Shown here: positions 55,300-64,000 of the stretch, piece after piece
How positions within the stretch are numbered: the first letter of the stretch is position 1
How the letters are laid out: the number at the start of each line of letters is the position of its first letter
Assembly: GCA_011947345.1 (NCBI GenBank)
Contig: JAAVTG010000568.1
Span: 186,001-250,000, forward strand
Direction of reading: 5' to 3'
DNA length: 64,000 bases
Origin: Phytophthora quininea
Taxonomy: Eukaryota > Oomycota > Peronosporomycetes > Peronosporales > Peronosporaceae
The notes under the pieces: model-generated
What the model saw: only the letters and a program-made list of their open reading frames with translations
Databases searched by the model: none
Told to the model about the DNA's origin: nothing
Made by a program: the position numbers and the translations under genes

Positions 55300-56255
55300 C
55301 TCCTAATCAAAAATCTGCGCGTACACGATGTTTCTCGTGTATACTCCTCCGTCTGGGTCTACGATCTCTGGATACTCAATCAATGCCTTGAACTTGCTTC
55401 GAGAGGTCACGCGAGACAACGCCACATACAACTGGCCATGCGAAAAGCACGGGAAGCCAAGTACAGCCCCAAGTTTAACACCGTCTGACCTTGGGCCTTG
55501 TTAATCGTCATGGCGAATGCTGGTTGCACGGGAACTGCTTTCGTCGCAGTCGGAAGGGGAAATCGGAGCTGTCGTCGTCGCTCACGGACATAATCCTCGG
55601 GATGAGTACTTCTTGGCCTGTTCGTTCTCCAGTCATAATTGTTGCTCTAATGACGTGGTCCTTCAAGTCGACAATTCGTAGACGCGTTCCGTTGACAGTC
55701 CAAGATCCGGGTTCAGATTTCTCATCATCATGATGGGGATGCCCTTCTTGAGCAGCAGTCTGTGAGGTGGAATCCCGTTCATGTTCACCGAGTGGAGGAA
55801 CTCCTGCTCGAAAAACGTTCCGCCATCATCCTCCACCCAGTCCACCGACAAATACCCCGTACTGTCTCCGGAAGTCGAGCTGCGACTGCCTCATTGATTC
55901 TTCGTACCGTCTCATTCGTAGTCGTCAAAATCGTCCGGTTGGCAAAATATCCATCCGTCGCAACCTACGGATTCGCAACGTCGGCATACATTGCGTCAAT
56001 GATGCGGGTCATACCCCTTGGTATTGCCCCTGGAGCTATTTCCTCGTCCTCGTCGACTTCTACAGGCGGATTCGGGATCAGCATATCAGCTGGAATCTTA
56101 ATGTAGTCATTGCCAAGATCCGCACGTTTTTCGTGCCGACCCTCTGTAACGGCAAGCACAAAATCAGAGAAAGAGAGGATATCCTCATCGCTTGGTTCCT
56201 CGCGCGGGCGGGCCAACGGACGACTATCACCTGGAACGACCGCGATCGTCATCAC
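55300..56255 (-). pseudogene. C-terminal part of the Helitron RepHel helicase
   Basis: Minus-strand frames read DWVEDDGGTFFEQEFLHSVN, GIPPHRLLLKKGIPIMMMRN, then QPAFAMTINKAQGQTV and, to 55300, CMWRC and TRSKFK-like remnants with stops. The block FAMTINKAQGQT is helicase motif V of PIF1/Helitron proteins. The upstream part (56255-55965) has an acidic linker (VEVDEDEEIAPG). Several frame changes and stops show it is not functional. Confidence 0.65.
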
Positions 56256-56383
56256 AGCCCTATCCGAACTTTACGCTGTTTGCCCGTTTCACCACTGTCT
56301 CTGTATCAACACACAATATAGTACACAATATAACACAAATTTAACCGACTTGGCCGAAATGAAAACGAATGTATTTGCGGAGG

Positions 56384-56839
56384 CTAAAAACAGTCAATGG
56401 CCTGTCCCTGGCGGTATCGACGGCGACGCGCGGTCTGTCGCTGGCGGACTCGGCGGCGTCGACGACGGTGGCGAGCTTCGCGAGGTGGTAGTGGCGGCGG
56501 CGGGCCGAAGGTGACCGCCACCAGGGCCATGGTCTCCTGCCGCCGGTCCAACCGTGGCAGCGGCTGCTCGGCGGCGGTGCTGTGCCAGAAGCGGCGCTGG
56601 CCGTCGCACGCCCGACACCGCCGCGATGCACTCCTGGCGCGTGGCCTCTCGAAGGCGTCCCACTCGAGGAGCTCCTCGCAGCAAACGCAGCGGAGGCACT
56701 GGTTGCCAAGGCCGTCGAGGTCGAGCGGCGCACGCGTCAATTCGGCAGGGTAGCGAGCGCAGGTAACGTTCCCACGCTCCATCGCGTTTGGTTTTGGTTG
56801 AGGGGAGGAGGAGGGGGGGACTACTATCGACCTCTTCAT
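56384..56839 (-). CDS. Helitron 5' ORF with Cys-rich zinc-binding motif
   Basis: A GC-rich frame with CLRCVCCEELLEWDAF and about 20 residues later CRACDGQRRFW, a possible four-Cys zinc site like those at the start of some Helitron proteins, followed by Pro- and Arg-rich sequence. A likely ATG is at the MERGNV position (about 56785). The overlap of several long frames on both strands is a GC effect, so confidence is limited. Confidence 0.4.
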   Translation of the reverse strand: MKRSIVVPPSSSPQPKPNAMERGNVTCARYPAELTRAPLDLDGLGNQCLRCVCCEELLEWDAFERPRARSASRRCRACDGQRRFWHSTAAEQPLPRLDRRQETMALVAVTFGPPPPLPPREARHRRRRRRVRQRQTARRRRYRQGQAIDCF

Positions 56840-57345
56840 TAAGTACTTTTGGTGTGGACCACCCTACTATTCCAGTAAAGTACGAATTGGTGTGGTCCAC
56901 TTTCTCGGGCCGCCTTCGCTCCGCTCGGCAGCGATTGGCCGAAACTCTTTCGGCGAATGGGCGCCGCCGTCGCTGGCGCTCGGCAGCCAATGGCAGCGCC
57001 GGATCTTGTCCATCGAAACTCGGCGACGGACCGACCGACTGACAGACAAACGGACAGACAGCAAGTCTCTAGTAGTTGTCTAAGATGATATCATTTTGGG
57101 CTGTGCTTTTGTCAGCACTGATCGGGCAGATCAAAGAGTAGTTGAACCACAATCTGCAATCTCGAAATATGGATTGCAATAGGCATGTTTTAGTGGTGGC
57201 TGCATTCAATCAGCTTAGACTTTCAAGAGTTGGATCCACCTAAGTGGTGGCGCTTATTGATGCTCGCTCGTTGAGTAAGTTTTGTCGTCATCCACGCTTA
57301 CAACGACAGGCTCATGCTCAAGCCTGGGATCAGCGTGTTTGCGAA

Positions 57346-58309
57346 CGCATCACTTGGGATCAGCATGGATTAGCGTATTAGGATTATTGATACAAGTACT
57401 GCTACTGTGATTAATATACCAAAATTGAGAGCCCTGTAGTAGTATTAGTATAAATTGTATTAATACTTCGATGATACTTTGGGCAAACGAGCGTGAAACA
57501 TCGGAAGAAGTTGTTTCGGAGACGAGCATCAAGAACCTGTGGTATTAGCAGTGAAGACCTGTCAGGTGTTTGTGACGTACAGGCGAGCTCGGACCAGCTG
57601 TGGTTCGTGTAAATGTGCTGGACGACTTCGATGTACAAATAGGAGAAGCGTGGCAAGCGCCAGGTCCATGAAGACACCACGCATTTGAGTTGGTCAAGTC
57701 AGTCCGCACAAACCGGCCAAGCATCGTTTGCAAGAATGGAGAAGTGCAGATAAAGATCATAGAGCCTGTAATCTTGGCAACAGAGACTTGTCAAGGGTTT
57801 GTTGTGCAAGAACATGTTCAGACGAGCTCGAACTGGCCATGGCTCGTATCAATGTACTGGATGGCTGTCCGGAGATGGTGTGCAGCATCTAATAAGTAAT
57901 AATATGGCTAATCACCTCATACTCGCCTGTTCTCAAAGTGACTTCCGATTGCTTGGCTTGTTGCTCCGGTTCCTGATTAAGATTTTGCATTTCTCAACTC
58001 AACTACTAGGGGGCACCAAAAGAGACGAGTTCCACATTTAAAGTTCCCAACTGATAGGAATTTGTATTGTGTGAGGCCCTGGGCACGTAGATCACCTCCC
58101 TGCTCGGCCTTATGGACTTACAAAGTATTGCCAAGAGTAGTAGATGTAATACAAACACTGTATCACTATTAATAATATCAATACAAATACTTTTATTAAT
58201 ATACTCATATTAGTATTACTATTTCGAAAGTATTGCATTTATATTGTATTACTGAATAATACAATACTTAGGGTAATCCGAACCTCTGATCGGGATGTTT
58301 ATCACATGA
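57346..58309. mobile_element. About 0.96 kb insertion of unknown type, AT-rich ends
   Basis: The left arm lacks this stretch between its equivalents of 57345 and 58310. Its two ends are rich in TATTA/TAATA runs (57360-57480 and 58140-58290) and the right end contains a long imperfect palindrome of AGTATTG / CAATACT type near 58225-58275. The middle has only short frames. It looks like a non-autonomous element but I could not define terminal repeats. Confidence 0.4.
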
Positions 58310-58418
58310 AAAGCATTCCACAACAGTTTGTGAGTCTAGTCTCATATCAAGTTCTTGGTGAAAAAATGAGCGATGTCAAGCGAGTTCGTCTGGTAGCGAT
58401 GCGTGGCCTCGGCAGACG

Positions 58419-60069
58419 GTGGCTGTCTCTGGCGACAGTCGTGCGCGGGCGATTCAGCAGTGCTTGTCGTCTGCGCATCTCGACGGACTGCCCCACGTCG
58501 TTGAAAGCATCGGCGGTCTTTTGGTGTCGCCGATTGAAGCTTCGGTGAAGGCGGCGCGGACGGGGCAAGTGCAGTGGCTGCAGAATCTGCTTGCCCAACC
58601 AAACTGTCGAGCTACCAACAAGGCTGCAATTGCTGCTGCTTCCTGCGGACAACTTGATGCCGTAAAAATGCTCATTTCGAAGCGCGGCAAGAAAGCCAAA
58701 CGTGGTTTGGCATTTGGCGTTTTGTGCTGCTGCGGGGTCTGATCATGTGGGCGTAGCGGAATTTGCGGCTGAGTTGGTAGCAGGAAAAATCTGGTGGGAG
58801 TGCAAGGCGCTTCATAGAGCAATCTCTCACGGGAATGTGGAAATCGTCAAGGTGCTTCTGGACCCGAAGCACAAACTTCACTGGTGCATTGGCAGTGCTG
58901 TCGACCAAGCTATCAGCGAAGACCAACACGCTCTTGTGCGGGTGGTCCGTGAGCTGTTTCCTCAGTACCATCCAATGACATGCTACCATGAAAACGAAAA
59001 GAATGACGACTTGATTACCAGTCTAGCGCGCAACGGGTTCACGAATGTTGTCAAGTATTTGTACGCCAATGGCCTGTACTCGCACTCCTCATTGGGAGAA
59101 GCTTTCGTCGCTGCAGTAAAGAAACCGGAGATGATCGAATTTCTATTCAACACCGGGACGATTCCGTTGGCGTCGATGGAAAAGGCTTTCGTGCAGGCGA
59201 CGAACGCTGGAGCGGTGGACGTGATGAAGTTTCTATACGACAAGACCCAGGTCCCCCAACAGACTCTGAACGAAGCGTTTGCGAGCTCAACTAGCGTCGA
59301 GCTGTCCACGTTCCTCTACGACACAGGCTGCATCACGAACGATTCCGTCGCAAACGTCATTCAAGCAAAGTCTTACCATGCAGAAGACGCCATAGAAATC
59401 ATCAAGTTTTTGATCACTGAAAAGAAGCTGCCCACGGAGTTGCTCACGAAAGCAGGCATGGGTGCGGTGGGATGTGAAGATTACAATTTGGTCAAAGTGC
59501 TTTACGACGCGAAGTGTTTTTCTCCTGAAGCTGTCAACAACATCTATCGAGCTGCTGTGAGGAAGTGCGTGGGTTATGGCCACCGGAGTCGCAAGATTGT
59601 GGACCTTTTGAGCGAGTCTGACGCTTTAACGGTTGAGACGATTGAAGAGACTTTCATGACGGCGTCCAGGTATGGGTCTGCGAAGGTTATTGAGGGTCTG
59701 GTAGGCAACGATCGGCTGACGACGGAGGTGATCACGAGTGGGTTTGTGGCCGCAGCAAAGAGCGGCAGCGCCAAAGTTGTCAGGATGCTGTACAACGACC
59801 ACCGCGCGTCACCTATGGAGATTACCGAGTGCTTTCAAGACGCTGCGCGGTACGGCTGCTTTGACGTCGTTCAAGTCTTGATGAACGTGTCGGGTATTCC
59901 ACAGGAGGCGAAAAATGCTGCGTTTATCAAAGCAGCAAGTGACGGAGGTGACGCTGCTAAGAAGTTGGTCGCCAGAGACACTTGGCCGTCCAGTGTCGTG
60001 AAGCAGGCGATCGAAGCGGCAAAAGATGACAAGATGAAGAAACTCCTGCGCACGAAGCTGGCTGTCTAG
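58419..60069 (+). CDS. Ankyrin-type repeat protein, one frame change (right arm)
   Basis: The frame from about 58419 reads SGDSRARAIQQCLSSAH and LPHVVESIGGLLVSP; no ATG is in frame, so the start or a first exon is unresolved. Near 58670-58700 the frame changes, then 455 codons stay open with about 12 repeats (HGNVEIVKVLLDPK, SGSAKVVRMLYND) and the family tail (QEAKNAAFIKAASDGGDAAK) to TAG at 60067-60069. The shift here is of the opposite sense to the homopolymer losses elsewhere. The left-arm partner (40020-41057) is decayed. Confidence 0.6.
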
Positions 60070-60549
60070 GTGCATCGGTAGCGCAAATGTATCGTGTTTG
60101 TTTGGGCCAAAACGTATTGTTTTGAGTGAATACTTGAGTCGGTCACTCGATCCAATGAGATTTGTATCCGCCAAGACAATCAAGATGACAAGGATTAAAG
60201 TTCTCGACAACCTAAGCCGACGGATGGCTTTGAAATGCTTGCGCTTGAGGAGTTTATTCTACATGCACTTGATTCATTCCAGGCATCGGTGTTGATAGAA
60301 TAAAAGAAAAGAATTCCAGTTAGAATTGGAGATAGCAGACGACGACACAAGCTGAAGTTGTTCGAGATGATAGACATCGGCCGTCACCGACGATAATCGA
60401 TTTTCGTCCTGGCTTGAAGGTGATTGTAGAACACGACGGCATTGACGCTACCATGACGCAGGCAGTTGAGCCCCTATTTCGTAGAAATGACCATTTTCAG
60501 TGGTCATTTGATTGATCTAGACTAAAAGATCTGGGCATGCGTGGTGACG

Positions 60550-62251
60550 ATGGAATTCCTGCTGAATCCGGGACGAGTTGGTGCGACGGTGTCTGCCCCT
60601 CACATCCGAGACGGACTGCCGCACATCTTTGAGCAAGTAAGTGAACTTTTAATGCCACTGGATGAGGCCGCAATGAAGGCAGCCAGATTGGGTCGAGTGC
60701 TGTGGCTTGAGGAACTACTGGACAATCGAGGTTGTTGGGCGAGCGCCGCTACAGCCATGGCTGCAGCAGTTAACGGCCACGTCGAGGCAGTGGAGATGGT
60801 TTTCGCTCGAGTTCTTCATCGTACTACTGAGCGCAAAATGGCGTGGGAAGTGCTAGAGGGGTCCGCAGCGCATGGCCACTTACAAGTAGTGAAATTCGTT
60901 GCCGGGGATATTCAGACGTATAGTTGCATGCATCTTTCCGATCCTTATTGGGAACAATGTGGAGCACTCTCTGCTGCAATTCACGGCGGGTATCTAGCCG
61001 TAGTGGAATTTCTTCTCGATGCGAGATACTTTCGATGGGATTATCCAAAATATTTCGCACAGGCAGTTGCCGAGCAGCAAGACGATATCGCGAAATTCAT
61101 ATACCAAAGCTACCCAAGATGCGCCAGCTTTGAATCAGCGGAGGATGCATACGCTAACTTGTTTGTTCGCGTTGCTGCTGACGGTTACACGGATGCCGTG
61201 AAATACCTATATGCTAACCGCATTTTTGCCTCGGTGACAATGTGCCAAGCCTTCGAGGAGGCAGCTGCTCTTGATCAAATCAACACGGTTGAATTTCTCA
61301 ACGACACTGGAGGCATTTTCCCTTGGTTCATTGGCGAGGTTATTGTGGAAGCAGCTAAAGCTGGGCGAAGCGAGATAGTCTCTATGCTGTGTGGCAAGCA
61401 AAGCGTGCCTTCGCAGTACTTGAACGAAGCTTTTGCCACTACGAGTAGTGCTGATATCGTCAAGTCTCTACTCGGCACGAGAAAATATCTAACGATTTAA
61501 TTCACAAGGTTTTTGATGACGCAGTACGTGGGGATTGGATGGTGTATCAAGCGCGCGATAAAGAACGTATCAAGGTGGCCGACATCTTAATCAAAGACAG
61601 CAGTGTATCGGTCAAGATGGTCGTAAATGCTGTACAAATCGCAGCGCATCGTGGAGATGCCAGCTTAGCCCAAAATTTGTGCTGGACGGGCCGTATCCCA
61701 GCAGAAACGATCAACGAAGCATTGAAGATTGCTGTGAAGAATGGCTACTTGGATGCGGCAAAAATCTTCGGTGGCTCAGAATGCATTACGAGCGAGACAA
61801 TCGCTCACGTTTTCGAGAAGGCAGCTCAGCGTGGCTCTCTTGATGTTCTCCAATACTGATGAAGCTGTACCGCATCACCCCAGAGGCAGCCACTAGAGCT
61901 TTCACGGCTGCAGTTAAAAGTGGGCATACTCCGGTTGTGAGATTCTTCTACGCTCTGCAGAACGCAACTGCTGTGGAAATTAGTGACGTTTTCAAGCATG
62001 CTGTGGAGACCGGGAAATACTCTATGGTCGCGATTTTGCTCCACAATTACCATGTATCGCAAGATATGAAGAATGAGGCGTTGATGTGTTCTGCTCGCTG
62101 CGGTCGACGAGGAGCAACAAAGGTAATCAAACCTTCCAGTCGTTGGTGGTCGACTGATGTTCTGGAGCAAGCTCTCAAGGTGGCAAAGGACTTTAAGATG
62201 TCGGAGATACTACGCAGAAAACTGCGTATTGTGCAGGAGGAATTGGCGTAA
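60550..62251 (+). CDS. Ankyrin-type repeat protein, two one-base breaks (right arm)
   Basis: ATG at 60550. Three consecutive frames (to 61500, 61500-61859, 61859-62251) make a complete member of about 560 residues: HIRDGLPHIFEQVSELLMP at the start, repeats such as NGHVEAVEMVF and HGHLQVVKFVA, and the tail SQDMKNEALMCSARCG. Adding one A to the A4 run at 61482-61485 and one base near 61855 restores the frame. It mirrors 38261-39885 and is also close to the broken gene at 730-1981. Confidence 0.55.
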
Positions 62252-62419
62252 GCGGCATAAGAAAAATCCATTGCACGAAAACAAGTCTACGTGCTTTCTA
62301 GGATGAAGCTTAACTCCATCTTAATAGTTTGTTTTTCTTGGTACTGGACTATCTTCGGTCTTAGATTGCTTTTTGCCTTGTCAATCGGCGTCTCTTTTCG
62401 TTTCTCTCATTTCCACGTT

Positions 62420-62800
62420 CAGATGAACTTCCGTCTTGAGGACGCTGTTCCTGCAAGTGTCCGAGGAAAACTGGTACGATGGTGTCTGCCTCCCGATATT
62501 CGAGCCGGACTACCACACATTGCCGATGTCGTTGCTGTGTAGGAAGCGAATGGTGTCTCTACAACATTTAACCAAAGCGTTTTTAAACACAGGAATGGAG
62601 ATATTGTGAAAGTTCTTCTCAGTACGGAGTTGATATCCAGTGAGTCAATTGCTCAAAGAGTTGTCGATTGTGGTTCTCTTAGACTGATCAAGAGTCTTTT
62701 GAATCACATGTCCCCCGAATCTGTCACGAAAGCTTTCTTGGGTGCTGTGAAACGTGGACATACTCCCGTTGCTGAGCTTATATTCGCTTATTAACGCGGT
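62420..62800 (+). pseudogene. Ankyrin-type gene reduced to both ends
   Basis: The first part reads VRWCLPPDIRAGLPHIADVV and stops at about 62540; the second (62606-62794) has ESIAQRVVDCGSLRLIKSLL and VTKAFLGAVKRGHTPVAEL, normally found near the C-terminus. The 12 or so repeats between them are gone. Beyond 62800 only scraps of the tail are visible (VAVLINSPK-like, to about 62890). Confidence 0.55.
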
Positions 62801-62952
62801 GCTAGATAAATGAGGTTTTTAAAGACATGGAGATTGAGAGAAACGCCTTTGTTGCAGTTTTGATCAATAGCCCTAAGTATCACAGAATCTGATGGACGAG
62901 GCGTGGAGGTGCCAGCAAATTATGGTCGTGAATAAATGGCATCGAACAAGCC

Positions 62953-63988
62953 TCAACATATTTGCTCAGCAATGAAAAGGATCATCCGTTTGCACGAACT
63001 TGCTCTCCGTAGGTCGACTGCAACGGATGAGATTCGCATTTGACCAAGGCTTTTTCCGTCAGCTGCACGATCACAAGTAGCTTGTACTTTACAAATGTTA
63101 TCCGAGGGGCATTCGTGGCGTGCCAGTCTTTCAACTGATTCGGACGACAGCGCTCCCTTCCAGACTCGAAACACATCCACAACACCGTGGAAAGTGTACC
63201 ACCCGAACGGGTCTCGCCTTGGAGCATCGTCATGTGATCGAATATACCCGCAGCCAATTTGCTGGTAGGAAAGTCTGCGCCAGTGATGATGCACTGCTCC
63301 CAGCCTAGTCGACAAGTTCACTCCGTCAAGATAGACCTTTTGCTCTTTTCGGTCCCAGTCATATGTCAACACTAGATGATACCAACATTGTCTCCAAGTC
63401 GCGCTTCACAACCTCCAAGTCATCCAGAACAGAGCATTTCAGAGCCGACGTCGAGACCATCGCAAACGGTTGGAAATACAGAGGGGAACTTCCGCTCACC
63501 ACCTTGTCCGACTGGCCTCCAAAGAGGACGCCACCCGAAACAACCCCCTCTGAACCAGGCAACAAGAAGAACCACGAGTCGAAGCTGAACGACTCGCTCT
63601 TCCACGAGCAGAGGTCGAACTCGTAGTACTTCCAGACCGTGGGCGACGGAGTTCTCAACAGCCACGAAAAAGACCGGTCCGCGACTTGATCTCCTTGCCA
63701 TTGCGGTCGGAGCGGACAGCTTTGGAAATACAGAGATCGTCTTTGTATATACTTTTGTTTCCAGGTGATACCGTCGATTTTTGAGGTGGTCGATTCATTG
63801 CCATTCAGTCGCTGTCGCCACGGAAACGCAGTTGAGAGGTAGTTCAACCACCAGTGACTCGAGTGCGAGAGATGGAAGGCGTCGATACCCGACAGAAAGC
63901 TGCAGACGACGCTGATCACACCTTCCGGAAGCAAGTCCACGCTGAGTTCCGTCATGTTTTTCTGATTTGCACGCTGTACAGGTGCCAT
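62953..63988 (-). CDS. F-box and ConA-like lectin protein (right-arm copy)
   Basis: ATG at 63988. An F-box (VDLLPEGVISVVCSFLSGIDAF) is followed by a lectin domain: SFSFDSWFFLLPGSE, then, after a one-base break near 63375, WYHLVLTYDWDRKEQKVYLDG and FGWYTFHGVVDVFRVWKGAL. The C-terminal tail differs from its relatives. It mirrors 34636-35624 and is the outermost gene of the right arm within the window. Confidence 0.55.
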
Positions 63989-64000
63989 GTCACACTTGGA

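Larger units (their letters stand above)
55063..57086 (-). mobile_element. Helitron-like element, internally deleted
   Basis: Comparison with the uninterrupted left arm at 41400-41415 delimits it. Reading the minus strand, it begins TCTTAGACAACTA next to host ATATCA and ends with a perfect 7-bp GC hairpin (55079-55095, loop of 3), a short spacer, and CTAG followed by host T, the textbook Helitron 3' end. The 8-mer GACAACTA occurs inverted near both ends (55063-55070 and 57074-57081), so ends could be shifted by 5 bp, as in Helitron2/Helentron types. Inside are a zinc-finger-like ORF and the last part of a PIF1-type helicase; the Rep domain is missing. Confidence 0.8.

Noticed and set aside
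56397..57042. Several overlapping Arg/Pro/Ser-rich frames on both strands of the Helitron 5' part
   Set aside because: High GC content removes stops in all frames. Only the minus frame with the Cys pairs is kept.
58140..58290. TATTA-rich stretch as a replication origin or matrix attachment site
   Set aside because: AT content alone is no evidence. It lies within an insertion absent from the other arm.

Overview
The window reads as nuclear DNA of an oomycete, most likely Phytophthora or a close relative. Reasons: a secreted RXLR-dEER effector family, ankyrin and F-box/lectin families in clusters, a KRE6/SKN1-type glucan-synthesis protein, a Helitron-like element with a short 3' hairpin, dense genes with very short introns (61-80 nt where I can define them), and no prokaryotic operon logic. 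No rRNA, tRNA or CRISPR was recognised.

Layout. 0.2-2 kb: two broken ankyrin genes on opposite strands. 2-3.2 kb: decayed nucleoside transporter. 3.2-22.7 kb: a conserved core with a PX protein, a UBR1/PRT6-type N-recognin, a degenerate-kinase/PDZ/lectin protein, a polynucleotide-kinase/2H end-healing protein, a pair of trypsin-like proteins (one with intact triad, one without), a basic coiled-coil protein and PEX14. 23-27.6 kb: ankyrin genes, of which only the one at 24617-26350 is fully open. 27.8-34.5 kb: ISD11/LYRM4, lectin/F-box genes, a KRE6/SKN1-like protein and a macro-domain protein. 34.6-64 kb: a large mirrored (tail-to-tail) duplication about an axis near 45.7 kb. Reading outwards, each arm carries a CCCH zinc-finger gene, an unknown repeated-domain gene, an RXLR effector gene, ankyrin genes, and an F-box/lectin gene. 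The right arm was lengthened by a LINE fragment, a MULE-type transposon, a Helitron and an unidentified AT-rich insert; the left arm preserves close counterparts of three of the insertion sites. A second, younger inverted repeat (26466-27603 versus 35689-36832) brackets the ISD11-KRE6-macro block.

Caveat for every gene model. Many genes, including ones expected to be essential, are broken by single-base frame shifts, and most lie in short homopolymers where one added base restores a conserved domain. This looks like uncorrected indels in the assembly at least as much as decay. By contrast, the in-frame stops in the ankyrin pair at 26.5/36.7 kb and in the second RXLR gene cannot be explained that way. 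Coordinates for such genes span the whole inferred coding region, and shift positions are given in each entry.
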